From Methylotenera sp. (GTDB lineage: Bacteria > Pseudomonadota > Gammaproteobacteria > Burkholderiales > Methylophilaceae): a stretch of 6,072 nucleotides of DNA. The translations under genes and the position numbers were made by a program. Positions 1-5,310 of the stretch are shown here, one piece after another. How positions within the stretch are numbered: the stretch's first letter is position 1; each line of letters begins with the position of its first letter. The stretch covers positions 1 to 6,072 of the forward strand of contig JACDEP010000092.1 in assembly GCA_013816325.1 (NCBI GenBank). The letters are read 5' to 3'. The notes under the pieces are model-generated. The model saw nothing but the letters and a program-made list of their open reading frames with translations. It was not told the origin of the DNA and did no database searches.

Positions 1-59
1 GTGGTGGATTGAGCACTTTTAAAATTGAACTTTTATTAATCGAGCAAAACAAACTTACG

Positions 60-1352
60 ATGATTATATTAAAACGTTCCCAAAGCCTTATCTTTTGGCT
101 TTTTTTCACTTTATTGCCGCTAAAAAGCTTAGCAGCGCTCACCATAGAAATCAGTGGCGGCGGAGCTCAGCAAATCCCTATCGCTATCGTACCTTTTGGC
201 TCAGCAGGTAAAGCTCCCAATCAAGAAAATCTCAGCAGTATTATTAGCGCAGATTTACATAGGAGCGGCCTGTTCCGAGTGTTGGAAACCGGTGGAGTGG
301 TAAATCAACCTACCGATATTAGCCAAATTAAATATGCAGAATGGGCTGCCTTGCAAGCACAGGCCATGGCCGTAGGTAATGTAGAGTCGTTACCTGGCAA
401 TCGCTTAAAAGTCTCATTCAAATTGGCCGATGTACTCAAGCAAAATCAGTTGGCAGGTATGGAATATAACATAGCGCCTAATCAACTCAGGTTAACTGCA
501 CATAAGATTGCTGATGTGATCTACCAGAAACTGACGGGCGAAGCCCCGATGTTTGCGAGCCGCATCGCCTACATTACTAAAGCCAAAGGCCGTTATGCCC
601 TGCAAGTAGCCGATGCTGATGGCGAAAATCCACAAACAGTCGTATCTTCAAATGAGCCTATTATTTCACCGGCTTGGTCACCGGATGGCACTAAGCTGGC
701 ATATGTATCGTTTGAAAAGAAAAAGCCGATTGTATTTGTACAATCCCTCATGACTGGCCAGCGCCTAACCTTAGCTAATTTCAAAGGTAATAATAGTGCA
801 CCGGCTTGGTCGCCGGATGGCAGCAAGCTCGCCATCGTGCTAACTTATGGCTCTAACTCTCAAGTATATACAATTAATTCAGACGGTACTGGTTTGAAGC
901 TCATTACCAAAAGCAACTCCATTGATACCGAACCAAATTGGTCACCAGACGGTAGATGGGTTTATTTCAGCTCGGACCGCGGCGGTAAACCGCAGATCTA
1001 TAAAGTGTCTTCTATTGGAGGCGAAGCGCAGCGTGTGACTTTTGACGGTGCATTTAACCTGAGTCCGCGTTTTTCACCTGATGGAAAATCACTTGCCATG
1101 ATACGTAATGATGGCGGTAAATTTCGCGTAGCATTACAGGATATGGCTAGTGGGCAGGTGCAAGTGCTAAGTGACGGCGGGCAAGACGAATCCCCAAGCT
1201 TCGCGCCAAATGGCCGTGTGATACTGTACGCTACGCGCATTGGCGGTAAGGGTGCGCTAGCAGCAGTCTCTTCCGATGGGCGCATAAAACAGCGGCTGAG
1301 TGAGTCTGGCGGCGATATCCGCGAGCCAGCCTGGGGGCCATTGTTAAACTAA
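60..1352 (+). CDS. tolB: Tol-Pal system protein TolB
   Basis: This is a periplasmic beta-propeller protein that links Pal in the outer membrane to TolA and the inner-membrane TolQR motor. The 430-residue product matches the usual TolB length. Residues 1-25 form a Sec signal peptide: K5/R6, a hydrophobic core, and a plausible SLA|A cleavage site after A25. Residues about 27-160 fit the TolB N-terminal domain. The propeller follows, with blade motifs WSPDG at 206, 250 and 294, FSPDG at 338 and FAPNG at 381, spaced almost exactly 44 residues apart. The C-terminus ends in EPAWGPLLN. The ATG at 60 is chosen because it places the signal peptide at the N-terminus. The frame stays open back to the window edge and a TTG at 9 is possible, but it would put 17 extra residues before the signal. 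The ribosome binding site is weak. pal follows after 74 bases and cpoB after that, which is the standard order. Confidence 0.97.
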   Translation: MIILKRSQSLIFWLFFTLLPLKSLAALTIEISGGGAQQIPIAIVPFGSAGKAPNQENLSSIISADLHRSGLFRVLETGGVVNQPTDISQIKYAEWAALQAQAMAVGNVESLPGNRLKVSFKLADVLKQNQLAGMEYNIAPNQLRLTAHKIADVIYQKLTGEAPMFASRIAYITKAKGRYALQVADADGENPQTVVSSNEPIISPAWSPDGTKLAYVSFEKKKPIVFVQSLMTGQRLTLANFKGNNSAPAWSPDGSKLAIVLTYGSNSQVYTINSDGTGLKLITKSNSIDTEPNWSPDGRWVYFSSDRGGKPQIYKVSSIGGEAQRVTFDGAFNLSPRFSPDGKSLAMIRNDGGKFRVALQDMASGQVQVLSDGGQDESPSFAPNGRVILYATRIGGKGALAAVSSDGRIKQRLSESGGDIREPAWGPLLN

Positions 1353-1415
1353 ATAGTAAGCCTGAACAATTTATATAACTGTCAGCGCACGTAACGAATT
1401 CATTTATCATTTAAC

Positions 1416-1421
1416 AGGAGA
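1416..1421 (+). promoter_or_regulatory. Ribosome binding site of pal
   Basis: AGGAGA lies five bases before the ATG at 1427. It is the best-placed Shine-Dalgarno of the three tol-pal genes here, which fits the high abundance of Pal known in other bacteria. It also fixes the start codon. Confidence 0.85.
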
Positions 1422-1426
1422 ATAAA

Positions 1427-2005
1427 ATGAAAACCCAGCAGGTATGGAATAAAAAAATATTAGGCACTTTAGTGCTCGCTTTGGTATTGTCAGCTTGTAA
1501 AAGCACGCCAATGACAGATAAACCGGCATCAGTAGAAGATAAAAGCCCATCGTCACAAAGCGCTACAAAACCTTCAGATCCAAATGCAGATACCACGGGT
1601 ATTAAAGAAGTGGCTATCGATAGCAATGCTAACAATGGTAATAATCCACTTAAAGACCATAATAATATCTTGTCAAAACGCAATATCTATTTTGACTATA
1701 ATAGTGACTCAATCAAAGCTGAATTCAAGCCTGTGATCGAAGCGCATGCTAAATACTTATTGGCTAATGGCAATGCAAAAGTGATCTTGCAAGGCAATAC
1801 TGATGAGCGTGGCACACGTGAATACAATCTATCGCTAGGCCAACGTCGTTCAGTTGCAGTGAAAAAATCACTCAACTTGTTGGGCGTACAAGATAAACAA
1901 ATCGAAACCGTAAGTTTTGGCGAAGAAAAAGCTACGCCTAATTGTGCGGATGAAGCTTGTTTCCAAGGCAGTCGTCGTGTTGACATTGCTTACGAAAACG
2001 AGTGA
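1427..2005 (+). CDS. pal: Peptidoglycan-associated lipoprotein Pal
   Basis: Pal is an outer-membrane lipoprotein that binds peptidoglycan non-covalently and partners TolB and TolA during envelope constriction. The 192-residue product starts with a lipoprotein signal peptide: K9/K10, a hydrophobic stretch, and the lipobox LSAC at 21-24. C24 is the lipidated residue, and K25 at +2 is not the aspartate that causes inner-membrane retention. Residues about 25-80 are a polar, S/D/N/K-rich linker, longer than that of E. coli Pal. The OmpA-like domain runs from about 86 to 190. It contains IYFDYNSD (87-94), the diaminopimelate-binding region NTDERGT (124-130), LSLGQRR (135-141) and the final RRVDI. 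C173 and C178 near the C-terminus could form a disulfide in the periplasm. The gene lies between tolB and cpoB, as expected. Confidence 0.97.
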   Translation: MKTQQVWNKKILGTLVLALVLSACKSTPMTDKPASVEDKSPSSQSATKPSDPNADTTGIKEVAIDSNANNGNNPLKDHNNILSKRNIYFDYNSDSIKAEFKPVIEAHAKYLLANGNAKVILQGNTDERGTREYNLSLGQRRSVAVKKSLNLLGVQDKQIETVSFGEEKATPNCADEACFQGSRRVDIAYENE

Positions 2006-2039
2006 TCGATTTAATATCTAATAGATTAAAGTAGATAAA

Positions 2040-2879
2040 ATGAAAAAACTGATTCTGGCTAGTGTGTTACTGGCTGCGCAACTATATTCCATCGCTGGAC
2101 ACACCGCTATATTTGATGACAAAGAAGCGCGTAAAAAGATACTGGAAGTAGAAGCAACGATGAATAGCCAGAATCAGGCTACTCAAACAAGTTTGACCGA
2201 CCTGAAGAAAAATGTGCAGGCTCTAGAACAACGCGTTACAGCTATTGAAGCGATTACTAAAGGCCAAGTGTTGGGCGATATGCAGAACCAGATAGAGTCG
2301 CTCAAGCAAGAGGTAGCGAGGCTTAAAGGCGAGTTGGAAGTGGCAAGCCATAATGTGGATGCTGCGCAGCAGCGTCAAAAAGATTTATATACCGATACTG
2401 ACACGAGGCTACGTAAGCTGGAAAGCACGCCTCCTTCGACTGGAGAGCAAGCCGCAACTGGTACAACAGCCGCACTCGCAACACCCGATAAAAGCTCACA
2501 AGAGTTTCAAACTTTGGAGCTGGCAAACGGCTTATCCAAAGAAGGCAAACATAAAGATGCCTTTAATGCGTATGATAAATTCCTAAAAGACTATCCAAAC
2601 AGCACATGGGTAGGCGATGCTATCTATGGCTTGGGCTATTCACAATTTGCGTTAAAAAACTATAAATCGGCGATTGCTACGCAGCAAAAATTACTAGATA
2701 CCCACCCAGAAAGTGTGAAAGCAGCCGATGCCATGTTTAACATGGCAAATAGCCAAATCCAGCTAGGGCAAGTGGCGAACGCCAAGAAAACGCTTAAGGA
2801 TTTAATTGCCAAATTCCCGAATAGCGAAGTTACACCAACCGCACAAAAACGCTTGAAAGCTTTAGAAGCAATCAGGTAA
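2040..2879 (+). CDS. cpoB: Cell division coordinator CpoB (YbgF)
   Basis: CpoB is a periplasmic protein that in E. coli binds TolA and PBP1B and couples Tol-driven outer-membrane constriction to septal peptidoglycan synthesis. The product is 279 residues. A signal peptide covers about residues 1-23 (K2/K3, then a hydrophobic core), with cleavage likely after A19 or A23, leaving IFDDKEAR near the mature N-terminus. Residues about 30-130 are rich in heptad-like L/I/V with Q, E and K, fitting the trimerising coiled coil. A low-complexity T/A/P/S linker covers about 130-155. Three tetratricopeptide repeats follow at about 155-188, 192-225 and 229-262, each ending near a P-N/E-S turn (YPNST, HPESV, FPNSE). 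The gene starts 34 bases after pal and has only a weak ribosome binding site, so it may depend on coupling with pal. A terminator follows. Confidence 0.95.
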   Translation: MKKLILASVLLAAQLYSIAGHTAIFDDKEARKKILEVEATMNSQNQATQTSLTDLKKNVQALEQRVTAIEAITKGQVLGDMQNQIESLKQEVARLKGELEVASHNVDAAQQRQKDLYTDTDTRLRKLESTPPSTGEQAATGTTAALATPDKSSQEFQTLELANGLSKEGKHKDAFNAYDKFLKDYPNSTWVGDAIYGLGYSQFALKNYKSAIATQQKLLDTHPESVKAADAMFNMANSQIQLGQVANAKKTLKDLIAKFPNSEVTPTAQKRLKALEAIR

Positions 2880-2917
2880 TACCTCAGTAAACATCAGCTT
2901 AATTAAGTTTTTAAGTT

Positions 2918-2952
2918 AAAATAGCGCCAAGCGATGTTGGCGCTATTTTTTT
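2918..2952 (+). terminator. Rho-independent terminator after cpoB
   Basis: A perfect 13-bp stem (AAAATAGCGCCAA at 2918-2930 with TTGGCGCTATTTT at 2937-2949) encloses a six-base loop, GCGATG. It runs into a seven-T tract at 2946-2952. The A-rich 5' side gives a T-rich tail on the other strand, so it could work in both directions. It closes the tol-pal unit and implies that queE needs its own promoter or read-through. Confidence 0.92.
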
Positions 2953-2966
2953 AGCGCATTTATCGT

Positions 2967-2996
2967 CTGCAATTCTTCAGGTTCGGTATCCATAAC
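2967..2996 (+). promoter_or_regulatory. Tentative promoter before queE
   Basis: A poor -35-like CTGCAA (2967-2972) and a -10-like CATAAC (2991-2996) are separated by 18 bases. If used, transcription would begin at or next to the queE ATG at 3003, giving a leaderless or nearly leaderless message. The match to sigma70 consensus is modest. The main argument is context: a strong terminator lies just upstream and queE lacks a visible Shine-Dalgarno. Confidence 0.25.
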
Positions 2997-3002
2997 TTAC
3001 TC

Positions 3003-3641
3003 ATGAAACTCAAAGTTCACGAAATTTTCTACTCGCTGCAAGGTGAAAGCACACGTGTCGGCTTGCCTACAGTGTTTGTGCGTCTTACCGGCTGTCCAAT
3101 GCGCTGTGTATATTGCGATACCGCCTATGCATTTAGTGGTGGTAGCAATATGGAAATCAGTGAGATTTTGCTCAAAGTAGCTGAATACGGTGCCAAATAT
3201 GTCACGGTGACAGGCGGCGAACCGCTAGCGCAAAAAGATTGCCACGCATTACTCAGGAGCCTATGCAATGCTGGCTATTCAGTTTCCTTGGAAACCGGGG
3301 GTGCAATGGATACCAAGGCAGTAGAACCTCGTGTTTCGGTGATTTTGGATGTTAAAACACCAGGCTCTGGAGAGGTGGAAAATAATATTTGGGGTAATCT
3401 GGTTCACCTCAAAACCACGGATGAAGTGAAGTTTGTACTGTGCAATCGCACAGATTACGACTGGGCAAAAGAGATTTTAGCAAGTCATAAACTAGCTGAA
3501 AAATGCACGGTATTGTTTTCGCCTGTATATCAGCAAGTCAACCCTACCGAGCTTGCAGAATGGGTGCTTACGGATAGATTGCCCGTGAGGTTGCAAATAC
3601 AGCTACACAAGATACTTTGGGGTGAACGGCCGGGGGTTTAG
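3003..3641 (+). CDS. queE: 7-carboxy-7-deazaguanine synthase QueE
   Basis: QueE is a cytoplasmic radical-SAM enzyme that converts 6-carboxy-5,6,7,8-tetrahydropterin to 7-carboxy-7-deazaguanine, the step before QueC on the route to queuosine. The 212-residue product has the N-terminal FYSLQGES (9-16). The iron-sulfur cysteines are C31, C35 and C38 in CPMRCVYC, a CX3CX2C arrangement typical of the family. The glycine-rich motif TGGEP (70-74) binds SAM in radical-SAM proteins. ETGG (97-100) and the C-terminal LQIQLHKILWG (197-207) also match QueE. Length is normal for the proteobacterial form. The ATG at 3003 is preferred because homologues begin with MKLKVHEIFYSLQGE-like residues, but no ribosome binding site is visible before it. 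queC follows on the same strand after a 276-base gap. Confidence 0.96.
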   Translation: MKLKVHEIFYSLQGESTRVGLPTVFVRLTGCPMRCVYCDTAYAFSGGSNMEISEILLKVAEYGAKYVTVTGGEPLAQKDCHALLRSLCNAGYSVSLETGGAMDTKAVEPRVSVILDVKTPGSGEVENNIWGNLVHLKTTDEVKFVLCNRTDYDWAKEILASHKLAEKCTVLFSPVYQQVNPTELAEWVLTDRLPVRLQIQLHKILWGERPGV

Positions 3642-3668
3642 AAGTAGAAAAGCGCTATTTTTTAGACC
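3635..3668 (+). terminator. Possible weak terminator overlapping the queE stop
   Basis: An imperfect hairpin pairs 3635-3647 with 3655-3668 around the loop AAAAGCG. It has several A-T and G-T pairs, one T-T mismatch, one bulged A and a two-GC base. A six-T run at 3658-3663 lies inside the 3' arm rather than after it. Attenuation of queE transcription is possible, but the stem is weak and the geometry is not classic. Confidence 0.3.
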
Positions 3669-3709
3669 TGTCGATAGGCCAGTTCTTTTCTAGGAGCATC
3701 ACTTGTGTC

Positions 3710-3715
3710 TATAAT
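3710..3715 (+). promoter_or_regulatory. Candidate -10 element for queC
   Basis: TATAAT is an exact match to the sigma70 -10 consensus. The best -35 at a 17-base spacing is TTTCTA (3687-3692), which matches only three of six positions. Transcription from here would begin near 3722 and leave a leader of about 195 bases before queC. In an AT-rich tract a chance TATAAT is quite possible. Confidence 0.4.
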
Positions 3716-3772
3716 TTTTTATTTCATGCTTAAGCAATTATATATGGTGGGGATGCCTTTTTAAATAGCATG

Positions 3773-3793
3773 AGGCTGTTCTTCCAACAGTCT
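3773..3793 (+). other. 8-bp hairpin in the queC leader
   Basis: AGGCTGTT (3773-3780) pairs with AACAGTCT (3786-3793) around the five-base loop CTTCC, with one G-T pair. No T-run follows directly, so it is not a simple terminator. The hexamer GGCTGT occurs again just after the hairpin at 3794-3799. Confidence 0.5.
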
Positions 3794-3820
3794 GGCTGTC
3801 ATTCTTTAGAGGTGACTTTT

Positions 3821-3844
3821 ATGATGACGAATGGGCTTCGCTAA
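3821..3844 (+). CDS. Possible seven-codon leader peptide before queC
   Basis: The frame ATG-ATG through TAA encodes MMTNGLR. Its interest lies in the ribosome binding site: AGAGGTGA at 3808-3815 closely matches the complement of the 16S rRNA tail and sits five bases before the ATG, far better than the site of queC itself. It could be a translated leader peptide, a ribosome landing site, or the surviving start of a decayed gene. The peptide resembles nothing I recognise. It contains one AAT codon, which a queuosine tRNA would read, but a single codon carries little weight. Confidence 0.25.
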   Translation: MMTNGLR

Positions 3845-3917
3845 AGCTTTTATTCTTTATTATTTTCTGTATAAGCATTGCTAGAACTGTATTTTTTTTG
3901 GAAAGTCATCGTTAGGT

Positions 3918-4601
3918 ATGAAAAAAGCAGTGGTTTTATTATCGGGCGGCCTAGATTCTGCCACAGTCCTAGCGATTGCACGCAAGCAAGGCTTCGATTG
4001 CTATTGCTTAAGTTTAGATTATCATCAGCGCCATATCGCTGAATTGCATGCTGCGAATAATGTTGCCATAGCAATGGACGCAAGCGTACATAAAACGGCT
4101 CAGCTCGATTTATCCCTTTTTGGCGGCTCAGCACTTACCGACAATGCGATTGACGTGCCTGAGAGCGAAACTACGGGCATTCCGGTCACCTATGTACCAG
4201 CGCGTAACACCATCATGCTGTCTTTGGCTTTAGCGTGGGCCGAAGTGCTAGAGGCACAAGATATATTCATCGGCGTTAATGCGTTGGATTATTCCGGTTA
4301 CCCCGATTGCCGTGGTGAGTATGTAAAAGCATTTCAGGATATGGCGAATTTGGCCACTAAAAGCGCAGTTGAAGGTAAAACTATTACCATTCATGCGCCG
4401 TTGATAGATATGACCAAGGCCGAAATTGTGACTCTAGGCACTACATTCGGTGTGGATTATGCAATGACAGTTTCCTGCTACCAAGCAGATAGTCAGGGCG
4501 AGGCATGCGGATTGTGTGATTCTTGCAGGTTAAGGCGTGGGGGCTTTTTAGCAGCAGGCTTGCCTGACCCGACACGATACAAAATGCACCTTGGTAAATA
4601 A
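3918..4601 (+). CDS. queC: 7-cyano-7-deazaguanine synthase QueC
   Basis: QueC is a cytoplasmic, ATP-dependent enzyme that converts 7-carboxy-7-deazaguanine and ammonia to preQ0, the precursor of queuosine at the wobble base of Asp, Asn, His and Tyr tRNAs. The 227-residue length is typical. The PP-loop SGGLDS sits at 9-14. The family motifs YVPARNT (92-98) and NALDYSGYPDCR (121-132) are present. The zinc-binding cysteines are C187, C197, C200 and C203 in the SCYQAD...CGLCDSC region. The ATG at 3918 gives the standard MKKAVVLLSGGLDS N-terminus. The local ribosome binding site is poor: AGGT touches the ATG, and GGAAAG lies 12 bases upstream. QueC acts directly after QueE, so sharing a locus makes pathway sense. 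The long leader suggests that the two genes are not simply co-transcribed. Confidence 0.97.
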   Translation: MKKAVVLLSGGLDSATVLAIARKQGFDCYCLSLDYHQRHIAELHAANNVAIAMDASVHKTAQLDLSLFGGSALTDNAIDVPESETTGIPVTYVPARNTIMLSLALAWAEVLEAQDIFIGVNALDYSGYPDCRGEYVKAFQDMANLATKSAVEGKTITIHAPLIDMTKAEIVTLGTTFGVDYAMTVSCYQADSQGEACGLCDSCRLRRGGFLAAGLPDPTRYKMHLGK

Positions 4602-4669
4602 AAGTCGGCGCAACTTTACAAAACATTTGATAATCAACCGTTAATTGTATGTTTTACTGTAGAAACTAC

Positions 4670-4699
4670 TTGCCAAAACTACTTCAAATGGCGTAAAAT
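4670..4699 (+). promoter_or_regulatory. Sigma70-like promoter of the rpsP operon
   Basis: TTGCCA (4670-4675; four of six consensus) and TAAAAT (4694-4699; five of six) are separated by 18 bases. A GC-rich CCGCGCC follows near the expected start, as is often seen at promoters of ribosomal genes under stringent control. The site lies about 45 bases before rpsP in an otherwise empty 141-base gap after queC. No convincing terminator follows queC. Confidence 0.65.
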
Positions 4700-4742
4700 C
4701 CGCGCCTTTCTGCGATAAATTTTCAAAAAGAGAACATAAGAT

Positions 4743-5270
4743 ATGGTTATTATTCGTTTAGCTCGTGGTGGCGCGAAAAAAACTCCTTTCTACAATATTG
4801 TAGTTGCTGACTCACGTAACCGTCGTGATGGCCGTTTTATTGAACGCGTTGGTTTTTACAATCCATCAGCTAAAGCTGGTGCGGAAGGCCTACGTGTTGA
4901 TGAAGCACGCATCACTCATTGGCAAAGCAATGGCGCACAACTGTCAGATACAGTTGCACGCTTGGTTAAATTCCACGCTAAAGGCCCAGAACACGCAATC
5001 GCTTCTAAAGCGAAAGACACTGCCAAAGCAGAAGCTGTTAAAGCTAAAGCCGCTGCGCTTGAAGCAGCTAAAGTTAAAGCTGCTGCTGACGCTGCAAAAG
5101 CTGAAGCTGATGCAAAAGCCGCAGAAGAAGCTGCACAAGCTAAGGAAGCCGCTAAAGCTGCTGCCGAAGCAGAAGCCGCTGCTGCAGTAGAAGCTCCAGC
5201 GGTTGAGGCGGACGCTTCAGTAGAAGTTGCTGACACTTCAGCTCCAGACGCTCCAACTGAAGTCGCTTAA
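4743..5270 (+). CDS. rpsP: 30S ribosomal protein S16 with a long C-terminal tail
   Basis: S16 binds 16S rRNA in the body of the 30S subunit and is needed for its assembly. Residues 1-83 are a complete S16: MVIIRLARGGAKKTPFYNIV, then VADSRNRRDGRFIERVGFYNP (split here across 21-41), and ITHWQSNGAQLSDTVARL (57-74). The family is usually about 80-90 residues, but this protein has 175. The extra part from about 84 is low-complexity: 43 of its 92 residues are alanine. Lysine and glutamate alternate with alanine to about 145, as in a long single helix or TolA-like stalk. The last 30 residues are acidic, have no lysine or arginine, and contain several prolines. There is no stop or frameshift at the junction, so the tail is probably translated. 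AAAGAGA before the ATG is an acceptable ribosome binding site. The gene heads the rpsP-rimM-trmD operon. Confidence 0.95.
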   Translation: MVIIRLARGGAKKTPFYNIVVADSRNRRDGRFIERVGFYNPSAKAGAEGLRVDEARITHWQSNGAQLSDTVARLVKFHAKGPEHAIASKAKDTAKAEAVKAKAAALEAAKVKAAADAAKAEADAKAAEEAAQAKEAAKAAAEAEAAAAVEAPAVEADASVEVADTSAPDAPTEVA

Positions 5271-5282
5271 GTTTAAGTAATA

Positions 5283-5307
5283 TCTTCACGCTACTGCCTG
5301 GTGAAGA
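5283..5307 (+). promoter_or_regulatory. Hairpin covering the rimM ribosome binding site
   Basis: TCTTCAC (5283-5289) and GTGAAGA (5301-5307) form a perfect 7-bp stem with an 11-base loop. The 3' arm includes most of GGTGAAGAG (5300-5308), the only Shine-Dalgarno-like sequence before the rimM ATG at 5311. Folding would hide the site, which could keep RimM synthesis well below that of S16. In E. coli, rimM and trmD are translated much less than the ribosomal proteins of this operon, so the idea has precedent; the mechanism here is inferred. Confidence 0.45.
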
Positions 5308-5310
5308 GCT

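Larger units (their letters stand above)
3642..3917. other. 276-base gap between queE and queC, no recognised gene
   Basis: The stretch is AT-rich and its + strand is rich in T. I find no known riboswitch, tRNA, repeat array or insertion-sequence ends. It holds, in order: a T-run behind the queE stop; AGGAG (3692-3696) before a 19-codon GTG reading frame (3705-3764); a perfect TATAAT (3710-3715); an 8-bp hairpin (3773-3793); AGAGGTGA (3808-3815) before a seven-codon frame (3821-3844); and a T-rich tract up to the weak queC ribosome binding site. It could be a regulatory leader for queC or the decayed remains of a lost gene; the sequence alone does not decide. Confidence 0.6.

Noticed and set aside
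1..22. 3' end of an upstream gene, presumably tolA (frames ending in TGA at 10-12 or TAA at 20-22)
   Set aside because: Too few codons remain to identify it or even to choose the frame. Only the expected gene order suggests tolA.
9..40. Promoter for tolB (TTGAGC and TATTAA)
   Set aside because: Spacing of 19 bases and poor hexamers in AT-rich DNA; not distinguishable from chance.
9..59. N-terminal extension of TolB from a TTG at 9
   Set aside because: It would place 17 polar residues before a clear signal peptide. The ATG at 60 gives the standard 430-residue length.
3808..3850. preQ1 riboswitch before queC
   Set aside because: The stretch begins AGAGG like the short preQ1 class, but the matching C-rich arm and A-rich tail are missing, and queC is not the usual target gene context in this lineage.
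3850..4134. 94-residue - strand frame over the start of queC
   Set aside because: It lies antisense to a well-supported gene, lacks recognisable motifs, and is explained as a shadow.
4601..4617. Terminator after queC (AAAGT / ACTTT around CGGCGCA)
   Set aside because: The stem is only five weak base pairs and no T-run follows.
4627..4637. Palindrome TTGATAATCAA as an operator before rpsP
   Set aside because: It is short and AT-rich, lies about 33 bases upstream of the -35, and matches no operator I know; too likely by chance.
4804..5190. Long overlapping reading frames within rpsP on both strands (also 4916-5236 on the - strand)
   Set aside because: They are by-products of the repetitive alanine-lysine-glutamate codons of the S16 tail. 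Their products are low-complexity and no start signals support them.
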